Position numbers and translations under genes: made by a program. The notes under the pieces were generated by a model that saw nothing but the letters and a program-made list of their open reading frames with translations, had not been told where the DNA came from and did no database searches. From Smithella sp. (GTDB lineage: Bacteria; Desulfobacterota; Syntrophia; Syntrophales; Smithellaceae), in assembly GCA_030018675.1 (NCBI GenBank), contig JASEHT010000003.1:1-39219 (forward strand): 39,219 nt of DNA. Direction: 5' to 3'. This document shows positions 28,602 to 38,378 of the stretch, in pieces; positions within the stretch are counted from its first letter, which is position 1; the number at the start of each line of letters is the position of its first letter.

Positions 28602-29612
28602 ATGAAGTTGCTTAATTTTCAAACTCCGCATGGAGACGGCCCTTTTTTCGGGGTTGTTGTTAAAGGCCGGGTGGTGTCTTTTGAAGTGCTCATGCATAAA
28701 ACCGGTCAGCCGAGGGTAGAGTTGTCCGATATCTATTCCTATCTCGACAATCTGCCGCTTAGCGAAACCATTGCCCGGGAACTGCTGCAATACGCTGAAG
28801 GGTATATTTCCACATTGACTGATGCTGAAAAAACTCCCCTGGAAAAAGCAAAAATTCTGGCGCCCGTTCCCATTCCAAGAGCGCTGATTGATTTCGGTCT
28901 TTCGCCCCGGCATCTGGGTAATTCAGCGGCGACGCTGGTGAAACATGAATTCGGAATCGTGGGGAAAATTATCGCGCCGTTAATTAAAAAAAGATTAAGC
29001 GCGGCTGCCGGCGGAAAGATGCTTTATTACAAATGTAACCACAATGCAATCATTGGGGATAACGATACGATACAATGGCCGGCCTATTCTTCCTATCTTG
29101 ATATTGAACCGGAACTGGCGGTCGTTACGGGAAACCATAGGGTGCCGATAGCCGGATACACCATATTCAATGATTCATCGGCGCGAGACGTTCAGTTCTG
29201 GGAGATGGTGGGAACGGGACCGGCCAGAAGCAAGGATTTCGCCTGTAGCAAGGGCTTGGGACCGTTTCTTGTTACGCCTGATGAAGTCGGCAATCCGCTG
29301 GACCTGAATGTGAAAGTCAGAATAGGCGGAAGATATGAATGGCAGGGGAGCACATCGGAATATTCCGCTCCACCGGAAAAAATGCTGGAGTATTTGAAGA
29401 CGATCTTTACGCCTTTGCCCGGCTCCGTGATTGGGATGGGAACAATACCTGATTGCACGGGACTGGACAACGATTTATGGATTGTTCCGGGTGAGAAAAT
29501 TGAAATTGCATTTGATAAGTTGGGGATCCTAAGGCAGACGACGCCGGATGTACTGGGTAAAATAGAACCGTCGCGTTGGGGGAACAGAGAAGAATTAAAA
29601 AGATATTATTAA
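28602..29612 (+). CDS. Fumarylacetoacetate hydrolase (FAH) family protein
   Basis: DIEPELAVVTGN, GYTIFNDSSARDVQFWEM, RSKDFACSKGLGPFLVTPDEV, GSVIGMGTIPDCTG motifs. Confidence 0.87.
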   Translation: MKLLNFQTPHGDGPFFGVVVKGRVVSFEVLMHKTGQPRVELSDIYSYLDNLPLSETIARELLQYAEGYISTLTDAEKTPLEKAKILAPVPIPRALIDFGLSPRHLGNSAATLVKHEFGIVGKIIAPLIKKRLSAAAGGKMLYYKCNHNAIIGDNDTIQWPAYSSYLDIEPELAVVTGNHRVPIAGYTIFNDSSARDVQFWEMVGTGPARSKDFACSKGLGPFLVTPDEVGNPLDLNVKVRIGGRYEWQGSTSEYSAPPEKMLEYLKTIFTPLPGSVIGMGTIPDCTGLDNDLWIVPGEKIEIAFDKLGILRQTTPDVLGKIEPSRWGNREELKRYY

Positions 29613-29685
29613 TGATCTCAACCCTATCGATATGTCGAATTGATTCATGGATAACATAGCCCGCCCGCCGAAAGGTCGCAGAACA

Positions 29686-30441
29686 TCACTTCACTTTTAT
29701 AGAATTGATGCAATCTTTCAGGGTCTGTTTTGATTTGAGCATATCTTGTGTTCTGACTTCCAGAGAGATCGTCGATTCGTAACCTTTTTCAAGCAGCGAT
29801 TTCATAATGGCTCTATAATTGACAGAGCCTTGTCCGAGCGGGAGATGCAGATCATCTTTAACGGTAACGCCTCCGTTGTTGTCGTGTGCGTGGATGTGAG
29901 CGATTCTGGAAAAATATTCTTCGATAAAACGAAAAGACGTGTTTCGGCTGGCAAGAAGCTGAGCATGGCCGATGTCGAGTGTCATGCGAAGGTCCGGAAT
30001 AGCATCGAATGCCGGGGCGAAACTATCGGCGCGCTCGCTTAAATTTTCAATGCAAATGGTTATTCCGCAATCGCTGCCATATTCTACAATGCGGGAGAGT
30101 ATTTGCAACTTTCCGCGTATGAGATCCGCAGAAGCCCATCGCTTATCCATCCAAAAATGTAAAGTCGCTTTCTGAATATCCAGTTGCCGGGATAAATTCA
30201 TAAGTGTTTTGATGCGGGGAAGAAACTTAGTGCGGAGAATTTCGACATCAAAAGGATTATCCTCATTCGGAAAATGAGCCAGGAAAAAAATGCCGCAAGT
30301 ATTTTTAATTTCCAGAAGCTGCGGAATCCACAGGGAAACAGTCTCGGGATCATCAAGAGAAATTTCAATAAATGGAAATCCCAACTTGCTGACCTCCAGG
30401 GTTTCCTCCATATTGTGGGATCTTCCGCCAATAAGAATCAT
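29686..30441 (-). CDS. Sugar phosphate isomerase/epimerase-like TIM-barrel protein
   Basis: ICIENLSERADSF, RMTLDIGHAQLLA, IAHIHAHDNNGG...DDLHLPLGQGSVNYRAIM, STISLEVRT typical of AP-endonuclease family 2. Confidence 0.85.
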   Translation of the reverse strand: MILIGGRSHNMEETLEVSKLGFPFIEISLDDPETVSLWIPQLLEIKNTCGIFFLAHFPNEDNPFDVEILRTKFLPRIKTLMNLSRQLDIQKATLHFWMDKRWASADLIRGKLQILSRIVEYGSDCGITICIENLSERADSFAPAFDAIPDLRMTLDIGHAQLLASRNTSFRFIEEYFSRIAHIHAHDNNGGVTVKDDLHLPLGQGSVNYRAIMKSLLEKGYESTISLEVRTQDMLKSKQTLKDCINSIKVK

Positions 30442-30474
30442 AAACAGATGTCTCAGCCTCCGCAGGGAACCGGA

Positions 30475-31404
30475 CTAAATCCTGCCTTCTTGTTTTAATC
30501 TTTCCATGATATTTTGCAACTCCGGTATTTTCAAGGTAGCGGCTTTTTCTCCTTCCAATATCGCCTTATTGAATTTATCCATTTCAGTGGAACCGATTTG
30601 CCTCATATTGGGACGTATGACCACATCGGCATTTTTTATCTGGTATTCGGCTATTCTGGCGTACATGATTTGAACGGATTTTTTTAGAGAATCGATGCTG
30701 CCCTCCGGCACCGCTTTGTCAAGACCTCCGGAGATGTCAACGGCAATCACCACATCCGCTCCGTTGCGCCGGGCGACGTCAACCGCTACAGGGCTGACGA
30801 CACCGCCGTCCACATAGGTGTTGTTCCCGATTTTTAAAGGTAGAAAAATTGCCGGAACGGAACAACTGGCGCGAACGGCCATGCCGGTGTTGCCTCTGGC
30901 AAAAACTATTTCTTCGCCTGTGGAAATATTGGTGGCTATCGCAAAGAATGGAATTTTAAGATTTTCCATAGATATGTTTCTTACATGAGCATTGATGAAA
31001 TTTTCCAGTTTGTCACCTTTAATCAGACCGCCGCTCCAGACTTTCCACTCATAATCAATGACGTTATTTTTGTCCATGCTGAGAGCGATTTCCTGGAGTT
31101 CAAATGCCGATTTGCCTGAAGCGAATAAACTGCCGGCAATGCTTCCGGCACTGGTGCCGACAATCATATGTATAGGGATGTTTTGCGCTTCCAAAACCTT
31201 GAGAACGCCGATATGAGCGTATCCTTTCGCACCACCGCCGCCGAGTACGACGGCTATTTTGGCCGGTTTGACCGGAGGCGGAGAAGGCGGACGCGAACGC
31301 ATTACGGAGCATGAACAAAGGGCAAAGATGAGAAGAAGAGTCAGCATTAGCGTAATAAGTTTTACACATTGTCCGGATCGAAAAAATGATTGAATCATAT
31401 TCAT
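30475..31404 (-). CDS. Patatin-like phospholipase, putative lipoprotein (RssA-like)
   Basis: VLGGGGAKGYAHIGVLKVLE, GTSAGSIAGSLFASG, YVDGGVVSPVAVDVA; lipobox-like LCSC. Confidence 0.9.
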   Translation of the reverse strand: MNMIQSFFRSGQCVKLITLMLTLLLIFALCSCSVMRSRPPSPPPVKPAKIAVVLGGGGAKGYAHIGVLKVLEAQNIPIHMIVGTSAGSIAGSLFASGKSAFELQEIALSMDKNNVIDYEWKVWSGGLIKGDKLENFINAHVRNISMENLKIPFFAIATNISTGEEIVFARGNTGMAVRASCSVPAIFLPLKIGNNTYVDGGVVSPVAVDVARRNGADVVIAVDISGGLDKAVPEGSIDSLKKSVQIMYARIAEYQIKNADVVIRPNMRQIGSTEMDKFNKAILEGEKAATLKIPELQNIMERLKQEGRI

Positions 31405-31681
31405 TCCTTTTAAGGGATTAATTTGAAAAATCTTATACCCTCTTTTCGCTTCTTGTCAACTCGCAGGAAAATAAATAAACAAGCTCATCTTCATGTTTTT
31501 TGCTTGTAATTATTAAAAGACGTGATATAAAAAGCAGCAATATTCATTGTTTATAATCATTCAAAAAACGGTTACTGAATTACGAAGCCGACATATTTCA
31601 TCATGTATTGTTTATAAGAGAGCCTTGTTTCCCTGAAGTCCGCTTTTGTTAAAATTGATCAAGCTTATAGGAGCCTCTGCC

Positions 31682-33847
31682 ATGAATCCTTTTGCTGAAA
31701 AAAGTTACAAGACTGATGAAAAAAAAGACTTCACACCTGAAGAATTCACCAAAGCGAAGAAAGCATCCGAATTTGTCATTGATCTGACGAAGGCAATTTC
31801 AAAAAGCGGTTACTATGATTCCAACCATCCGGTTTCTATGGATGTGAAAAAGGGACTCTATGGCGATTTTAAAAGCGCGCTCGGGGATTCCGCAGAAATT
31901 ATGTTGACCTGTCATGATTATGAAGAAAAAGTTGACATTCATATCAGCGGCATTCTTGATGAGCCGTTTAATATAAGAAAATTGACACAGGCGAATACAT
32001 CGGACTTGTTTGTGCCCAAACTCAAGGATTATTTTGAACGCAAGAGCCTCAACAGTTTTGTCATTAAGAAATCTATTACGCCTGAGCATTTTGAGTCGTT
32101 CATTGATGTTATGAGCGAGCCGATTGCCGATACAACGGATCCTTCGAAACTGGGCGAGTATTTGACAAAAGCTCTGATTGACCTGGATATCACCGAGGTA
32201 TCAGCGGTATTTAAAAATGATATCGTGCTTTCACGAGGAAAACTTCCCTGGCGCGTTTCGATTATATTACGTCGTCTCGCCAAGGACCTTAAGGTTGTTC
32301 CCTTGTTCCGTTCAGCGTCAACTGAAAAAATGAAATTGATAAAAAATCAAATCGTGGAGGACATTATTCGTCCGCTGAATAATAATGATTTGTTCAGGGA
32401 TCTGATTGTTAATTGTGATATTTTGGCCAATCACATTACACATCTTATGGAGAGTGACGAACTGGAAAATCTCGTCATCAATTCTCTGCCGTCGGATGCT
32501 GTCGTGCCCGTTTCTCAGTCAGTTCTGGAGGTCTATATCGCAGGCAAGGATGGAGAAAAATCAGAGGACGAATTATCTGCATTCCAGAAGCGAGAAGAAT
32601 ATTTGTCGAAGGTGCTGAACATAACGGCTCAGAGAATTATCGCTGAGAATATGCCGGATATCACCGGTTTGTTTGAACAATTGTATGAATGTAAGATCGT
32701 GACTTTTGATATGCTGCCCGAAAAACTGCGAATGGATATTCAAAATAAAAAGCTGGCCGCCGAGGTTCTCCTGCAAATAGACACACATATTGAAAGAGCA
32801 ATGAAGGCTCGGGATATTGAAGAAATGGCAGGCATCGCCGAAATATTTAAAAGGGTCATGCCTGATTTAATTAGGCGCCGAGAGTGGCCGGTCATTAAAA
32901 GGATTGCTGAAACCCTGGATGATTATTCGCCGGGCCATCAAACGTTGTCCGGTGAATCCTGGAAGCTTTCGAACTTGCCTGACTACGTTTTAAAGGGAAC
33001 AGAAAATGAGTTCTCCGATCAATATATCAACGCCGATAAGGATTTGAAGAAAGAGATTCATGGTGTTCTGCAGCGCATGCAGGCGACGTGTATTGACGTC
33101 CTCAATGTCATTATCAGCAAATCCAAGGAGCCGGATATTTTGAAGAGTGTCACGGAAATTCTTTTCGAAAAAGGTGAGCTGGCCAGGCAGTGGTCGAAAA
33201 ATATTTTTGATGACCAGAATCAGGCGTTGTCCATGTTGAATATTGCATTGTTGGTTATTGTAAAAGTAGGGCAGGGTGACGATGTCAGTTCAATCAAAAA
33301 ATACGCCAGACATCCCAATGCCAGCATCAGGCTGAAAGCATTGAATGCGATGGCCAGATTAAACGAGAAGGAAGCCGAAGGCGCAGTCATTGAAGCTTTG
33401 AAAGACTCGGAAGAAAAAGTCCGTATTCAGGCCGCCGGCTTGCTGGAAAACGAATTATCTGTTTCCGGCGCATCAGCAAGTAAGCTTCTGTTGTTCATAA
33501 AAGATAGATTAAACAAGAAAAACCTTTCTCCTGCAGATGCTAGTTTTATTTCGGGATTGTTAAAATCATTAGGCAGAATCAAGGAAGATGCCAATAAGGA
33601 TATTCTGGAAAGTGAAATCATAAACATCGCCTCTGATTTGTTAAGAGAAAAAACAGGAATTCTGAAATTTATCAAATCGGAAATCGGCAAGGAACAAATG
33701 GAAATCGCATCTGTCTGTCTGCTCACCTTAGGAAAAACGGGAGGTCCCAAGGCCAGAGAATATCTAAAATTAATGTCGCGAGAAACAGGGGCTTTGTCAA
33801 AGGTTGCCAATGAAGCAATGGCTGCATTGGATAAAAGAAAAGATTAA
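31682..33847 (+). CDS. Large HEAT-repeat-like protein of unknown function
   Basis: C-terminal helical repeats (ASIRLKALNAMARLNEKEAEGAVIEALKDSEEKVRIQAAGLLE); N-terminal part unassigned; ATG 31682 preferred over 31646. Confidence 0.7.
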   Translation: MNPFAEKSYKTDEKKDFTPEEFTKAKKASEFVIDLTKAISKSGYYDSNHPVSMDVKKGLYGDFKSALGDSAEIMLTCHDYEEKVDIHISGILDEPFNIRKLTQANTSDLFVPKLKDYFERKSLNSFVIKKSITPEHFESFIDVMSEPIADTTDPSKLGEYLTKALIDLDITEVSAVFKNDIVLSRGKLPWRVSIILRRLAKDLKVVPLFRSASTEKMKLIKNQIVEDIIRPLNNNDLFRDLIVNCDILANHITHLMESDELENLVINSLPSDAVVPVSQSVLEVYIAGKDGEKSEDELSAFQKREEYLSKVLNITAQRIIAENMPDITGLFEQLYECKIVTFDMLPEKLRMDIQNKKLAAEVLLQIDTHIERAMKARDIEEMAGIAEIFKRVMPDLIRRREWPVIKRIAETLDDYSPGHQTLSGESWKLSNLPDYVLKGTENEFSDQYINADKDLKKEIHGVLQRMQATCIDVLNVIISKSKEPDILKSVTEILFEKGELARQWSKNIFDDQNQALSMLNIALLVIVKVGQGDDVSSIKKYARHPNASIRLKALNAMARLNEKEAEGAVIEALKDSEEKVRIQAAGLLENELSVSGASASKLLLFIKDRLNKKNLSPADASFISGLLKSLGRIKEDANKDILESEIINIASDLLREKTGILKFIKSEIGKEQMEIASVCLLTLGKTGGPKAREYLKLMSRETGALSKVANEAMAALDKRKD

Positions 33848-33871
33848 AAAACATTAATTGCGGTTATCGTA

Positions 33872-36751
33872 TTAATTTTCATGTTTCCCAATATTGGCAG
33901 GAGAGGGTTGATGGGTTCGAAGTAAATTGGCGAATTCGTCAGCATGAACCGGTCTGCTGAAATAAAAACCCTGCATTTCATCGCACACGTGCTCTCTCAA
34001 ATAATTTTCCTGTTCGACGGTTTCCACGCCTTCAGCGACAACGGTCAGGCTTAAGGTTTTGCCCATCGTGATAATTGCCTCGGTGATGGCCTTATCTTCA
34101 GAATCCCGCGGCAGATTGCGGATAAATGATCGGTCCACTTTCAACGTATCAATGGGGAAATGTTTTATTTGGGCAAGAGAAGAATATCCGGTGCCGAAAT
34201 CATCAATAGCAAGCCGTACACCCATGGCTTTGATTTTTGTCAATATGGAGATCAGACGTGATGGATTATGCATCACCATACTTTCAGTGATTTCCAGTTC
34301 CAGAAGATTTGGCGACATACCGGTTTCATTCAGAACCGTTTGAATATCATGAATCAAATTGTCATCCATTAACTGACGAAGTGATAAATTTACCGCCACA
34401 CACACCGCCGGAAGTCCCTTTTTTTGCCATGAAACATTTTGAGCGCAGGCTGTTTTAAGAACCCACCGTCCGATAGGGATGATCAGCCCGGTTTCTTCTG
34501 CGATGGGAATAAACTGCGTGGGCGTCACCGAGCCGAGATATTGATTGTTCCACCGCAGTAAGGCCTCAACGCCCGTGATTTCGTTCGTTTTAAAATCGAG
34601 TCGCGCCTGATAATCGAGAAATAATTCATTGCGTTCAAGCGCCCGGCGGAGGTTTGTTTCAATGGAAAGACGTTCATTCGAATGCGTTTTGATATCCTTG
34701 GAATAAAATTGATAGTTGTTTTTTCCTTCTTCTTTGGCAAAATACATCGCAATATCTGCATTTTTCATCAATGACTGTTCGTCCTGACCGTCGTGAGGAT
34801 AAATACTAATTCCTATACTGGCTGTTACGCGACATTCCTCCCCCATAATGAACATAGGCTGGATCGACGCGGAAAGTATTTTATGCGCGACATGGGCCAC
34901 TTGATCTGCATTGTTGAAATCTTCGATCAGGATGACAAATTCATCGCCACCGAGACGGCCGACAACGTCAACTTCTCTCAGCGTTCTCCGGAATCTTCTG
35001 GCGATTTCCTGAAGAAGCTGATCGCCAGCTTCATGTCCTAAAGAGTCATTGATAATTTTGAAACGGTCGAGATCGATGAAAAAAACCGCCAGTTTTTTAT
35101 TGTTCCGTTTCGAAGAATTAATAGCCTGATTCAATAACTGGTTGAACATCAGACGATTGGGCAGTCCCGTCAGCGTATCGTGGGTGGCCATATAATTGAG
35201 TTCCTGCTCAATTCTCTTACGTTCCGTTATATCCCGGATGACCCCCTTGAATCCCGAAGGACTGCCGGATGAATCTTTCTTTAAGGAAACGGAAGCCTCG
35301 ATGTATCTTTTGGTGCCGTCCCTTCTTATAATTAACCAGTCGAATCCTTCCGTAGGTTGACCGGATTTATAGACATTGTTAAATGCGACGAATACTTTTT
35401 TGGAATTTTCTTTATCGGAGAATATTGTGTGATTTAGGCCGATCAGTTCGTCTTTGGAACATCCGGTCAAACGACAAAGCGATTCGTTGAAGAATGTAAA
35501 ATTCCCCGCCAAATCAACTTCAAAATACGCTTCCTGAATGTTTTCCAGAATGCTTCTATATTTTTCCTCGCTTTGAAGAAGGGCTTCCAACGCCGCCTCT
35601 TTTTGAAATTCGGCCTGTTTCCGTTCCGTAACGTCGTGAGTGAATCCCTGGAAACCAATCGGACTGCCGGAAACATCTCGTTTTAATGATATCGAGGCTT
35701 CCACGAATCTATTTGTTCCGTCTTTTCTATTGATTAACCAATCGAATTCTTTTGCTGACAATCCTGTTTTGTAGACTTCGTTGAAAACGCGGAATACCTG
35801 CTCCGCAGTTTTTTTGTCGGTATATTTACGATAATTTAATCCGAGCATTTCTTCTTTGGAATATCCCAGAAGCAAACAAGTAGATTGATTAAAAAATGTG
35901 AAATTTCCTTCCAGGTTGACCTCAAAAAAGCCTTCCTCGATATTTTCCAGAATGCTTCTGTATTTTTCCTCACTCAGTTGGAGAGCCTCTATAACTTGTC
36001 GTTGTTCGGTTCTGTCGCGAACAATTCCCCGAAAGGCGACTGGCCGGTTATCGGCGTTTTTTATCAGGGATATGGAGGTCTCTAAATTTCTTCTTAATCC
36101 GCTTTTGGTGATTATTTCATATTCAAAATTTTTTACCGGGATGCCTGTTTTGTAGACTTCATGATATCTGGCGTATATTTTATTTGCATTTTCTGTGTCC
36201 ATAATATCGCGGTAGTTCATTCTTAATAATTCAATGTTCCGATATCCATGCATTTTGCCGATCGCGTCGTTGAAAAATACAAAGTTGCCTTTGAGATCAA
36301 GTTCGACATAGCCGTCTTCTATATTTTCTATAATCGCTCTGTACTTTTCTTCACTTTGGCGAAACGCATCTTCTGTAAATTTTCGTTCCGTGATGTCCAT
36401 AAAGCTTCCGAGTGAAGCGCGTTTCCTCTTGTAGATGATAGGTGTAACGGTTTCCAATATCCATCTTACACCATTATTTTTATTAATAATTCTATATTCA
36501 TACGGCTCATAGATTTCTTTATTCAGGAAGCTGATGGCTTGCTTCCTGACCCTATCCCTGTCTTCGGGGTAGACCATTGTGTCAAGAGAGGAGTTCCCTA
36601 GCAGTTCGGCATCGGTGTAACCGGTGATGGATTTGAAAAGATTGCTGATATAAACAAATTTACCGTTTTGAACGATGTATATTCCAACTCCGGCTTTGGA
36701 AATGATTTCTTCGGCTAACGCGGAAATGTTTTTTTGTGAATCGACTTTCAT
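33872..36751 (-). CDS. Multi-PAS GGDEF-EAL c-di-GMP signalling protein
   Basis: Four PAS segments; REVD-VVGRL-GGDEF (I-site plus GGDEF); GVEALLRW EAL motif; IDDFGTGYSSL; LKVDRSFI. Confidence 0.95.
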   Translation of the reverse strand: MKVDSQKNISALAEEIISKAGVGIYIVQNGKFVYISNLFKSITGYTDAELLGNSSLDTMVYPEDRDRVRKQAISFLNKEIYEPYEYRIINKNNGVRWILETVTPIIYKRKRASLGSFMDITERKFTEDAFRQSEEKYRAIIENIEDGYVELDLKGNFVFFNDAIGKMHGYRNIELLRMNYRDIMDTENANKIYARYHEVYKTGIPVKNFEYEIITKSGLRRNLETSISLIKNADNRPVAFRGIVRDRTEQRQVIEALQLSEEKYRSILENIEEGFFEVNLEGNFTFFNQSTCLLLGYSKEEMLGLNYRKYTDKKTAEQVFRVFNEVYKTGLSAKEFDWLINRKDGTNRFVEASISLKRDVSGSPIGFQGFTHDVTERKQAEFQKEAALEALLQSEEKYRSILENIQEAYFEVDLAGNFTFFNESLCRLTGCSKDELIGLNHTIFSDKENSKKVFVAFNNVYKSGQPTEGFDWLIIRRDGTKRYIEASVSLKKDSSGSPSGFKGVIRDITERKRIEQELNYMATHDTLTGLPNRLMFNQLLNQAINSSKRNNKKLAVFFIDLDRFKIINDSLGHEAGDQLLQEIARRFRRTLREVDVVGRLGGDEFVILIEDFNNADQVAHVAHKILSASIQPMFIMGEECRVTASIGISIYPHDGQDEQSLMKNADIAMYFAKEEGKNNYQFYSKDIKTHSNERLSIETNLRRALERNELFLDYQARLDFKTNEITGVEALLRWNNQYLGSVTPTQFIPIAEETGLIIPIGRWVLKTACAQNVSWQKKGLPAVCVAVNLSLRQLMDDNLIHDIQTVLNETGMSPNLLELEITESMVMHNPSRLISILTKIKAMGVRLAIDDFGTGYSSLAQIKHFPIDTLKVDRSFIRNLPRDSEDKAITEAIITMGKTLSLTVVAEGVETVEQENYLREHVCDEMQGFYFSRPVHADEFANLLRTHQPSPANIGKHEN

Positions 36752-36872
36752 TGAATATTTTACCCAGTATTTTATTTAGGCGACATTTGAAAACGAAATT
36801 CCTGAATATTGATAATACTTAATTATCAGTGTAAATTGAAAATATCAAAAATATAATCAACATGGAAAAGCT

Positions 36873-37250
36873 TTATTCACGGACCGCGATGGCTTCAATT
36901 TCTATTAAAGCACCTCTCGGTAAAACGCTGGCCTCAATTGTTGAACGCGCGGGAGGATCCTTCGGAAAAAAGCCGGCATAGATTTCATTAACGACAGGGA
37001 AATCTTTTATGTCTTTCAGAAAGATAGTTGTTTTGACGATATTGCTCAAGTCTAGATCGGTTTTCTTCAGGATGGATTGTATATTGATGAGAACCTGTTT
37101 GGTCGCTTGTTTTATATCTTTGATAATTTCGCCGGTTGAGGGATCAATGGGCAGTTGACCGGAAATAAAAATAAAGTCTCTTGCTTCAATCGCTGCAGAG
37201 TAGGGGCCGGCGACGTGCACTGCGGATGTGTTAATAACTTTCTTTTTCAT
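36873..37250 (-). CDS. RidA family (reactive imine/enamine deaminase) protein
   Basis: GPYSAAIEARDFIFISGQLPIDPSTGEI; PARSTIEASVLPRGALIEIEAIAV. Confidence 0.94.
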   Translation of the reverse strand: MKKKVINTSAVHVAGPYSAAIEARDFIFISGQLPIDPSTGEIIKDIKQATKQVLINIQSILKKTDLDLSNIVKTTIFLKDIKDFPVVNEIYAGFFPKDPPARSTIEASVLPRGALIEIEAIAVRE

Positions 37251-37281
37251 TTTCTAATTATCGGATTCAATATTGTCTTGC

Positions 37282-38202
37282 TCATGTTGTTTGAAGCATT
37301 CTATCAATAGATCGCCGGGCTTTTATCAATACATCCTGGGGAAGGGTGATCTCAAATGATAGATTTTCGAGTGACCACAGCACTTTTTCCAGCGTGATTT
37401 TTTTCATATCCGTGCAGACAGCTTTTTCAGATGCAGGGTGGAATATCTTGTCAGGATTCTCTTTTTGTAATCGATGAATAATGCCCAGTTCCGTGCCGAT
37501 AATAAATTCTTTGTCGGGGGAATTTATGATGAATTTGCTCATTCCTTCGGTGGAAGCCACAAGATCCGCACAGGCAGTCACTTCAGGCCTGCATTCGGGG
37601 TGGACAATAACCTTGGCTTGGGGATGAAGGCTTTTTTGCTGCATAATATCCTGCGGTGATATTTCTGCATGTACGGGACAGTATCCTTCCCAGGTGATAA
37701 AATGATGATTCGCCTGATCCGAAACGTATTGAGCCAGATACTTGTCGGGAACAAAAATTATTTTCTTGTGATCCGGGATAATTTTTTGAGCCATCTTTAA
37801 GGCATTGGCAGACGTGCAGCAATAGTCGCACAGTGACTTGACTTCAGCGGATGAATTCACGTAGCACATTGTTACGGCGCCGGGATGCTGGGTCTGCAGA
37901 GATTTGAGCGCTTCGGGGTTGATCATATCTGCCATGGGACATCCGGAGTTGACATCCGGAAGCAATACGGTTTTATCCGGAGATAAGATCTTTGCCGTTT
38001 CAGCCATAAAATGGACTCCGCAAAAGACAATGACCGACGCTTTTGTCCGGGACGCTTCAATGCTTAAACCAAGTGAATCGCCCACAAAATCGGCGATGTC
38101 CTGAATCTCCGGAAGTTGATAATTATGTGCCAGGATGACCGCGTTTTTTTCTGTTTTGAGATGCTTGATTTTACTTCTGATATCATTCATCAATGCATTC
38201 AA
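37282..38202 (-). CDS. nadA: Quinolinate synthase
   Basis: NAVILAHNYQLPEIQDIADFVGDSL; CGVHFMAETAKILSP; NSGCPMADMI; CYVNSSAEVKSLCDYCCTSANA; GTELGIIHRL. Confidence 0.96.
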   Translation of the reverse strand: MNALMNDIRSKIKHLKTEKNAVILAHNYQLPEIQDIADFVGDSLGLSIEASRTKASVIVFCGVHFMAETAKILSPDKTVLLPDVNSGCPMADMINPEALKSLQTQHPGAVTMCYVNSSAEVKSLCDYCCTSANALKMAQKIIPDHKKIIFVPDKYLAQYVSDQANHHFITWEGYCPVHAEISPQDIMQQKSLHPQAKVIVHPECRPEVTACADLVASTEGMSKFIINSPDKEFIIGTELGIIHRLQKENPDKIFHPASEKAVCTDMKKITLEKVLWSLENLSFEITLPQDVLIKARRSIDRMLQTT

Positions 38203-38378
38203 CCATCAATTTATTTAATAAATCAAAGAATATAGCATTTCGTGATAGCGATTAAATCAGAATAAGGTATTTGTCAAGAGATTATGATTCCGGCCGTTGG
38301 GAAAGTGTGCCGTCTGATAATCAACATTCGAGCTGCGAGAACATCATCAGATGGGGGCGCTTTTTTCAAGAGATCAAC

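Noticed and set aside
28335-28913. 192-aa minus-strand ORF
   Set aside because: Antisense to the membrane protein and FAH gene; no domain signature.
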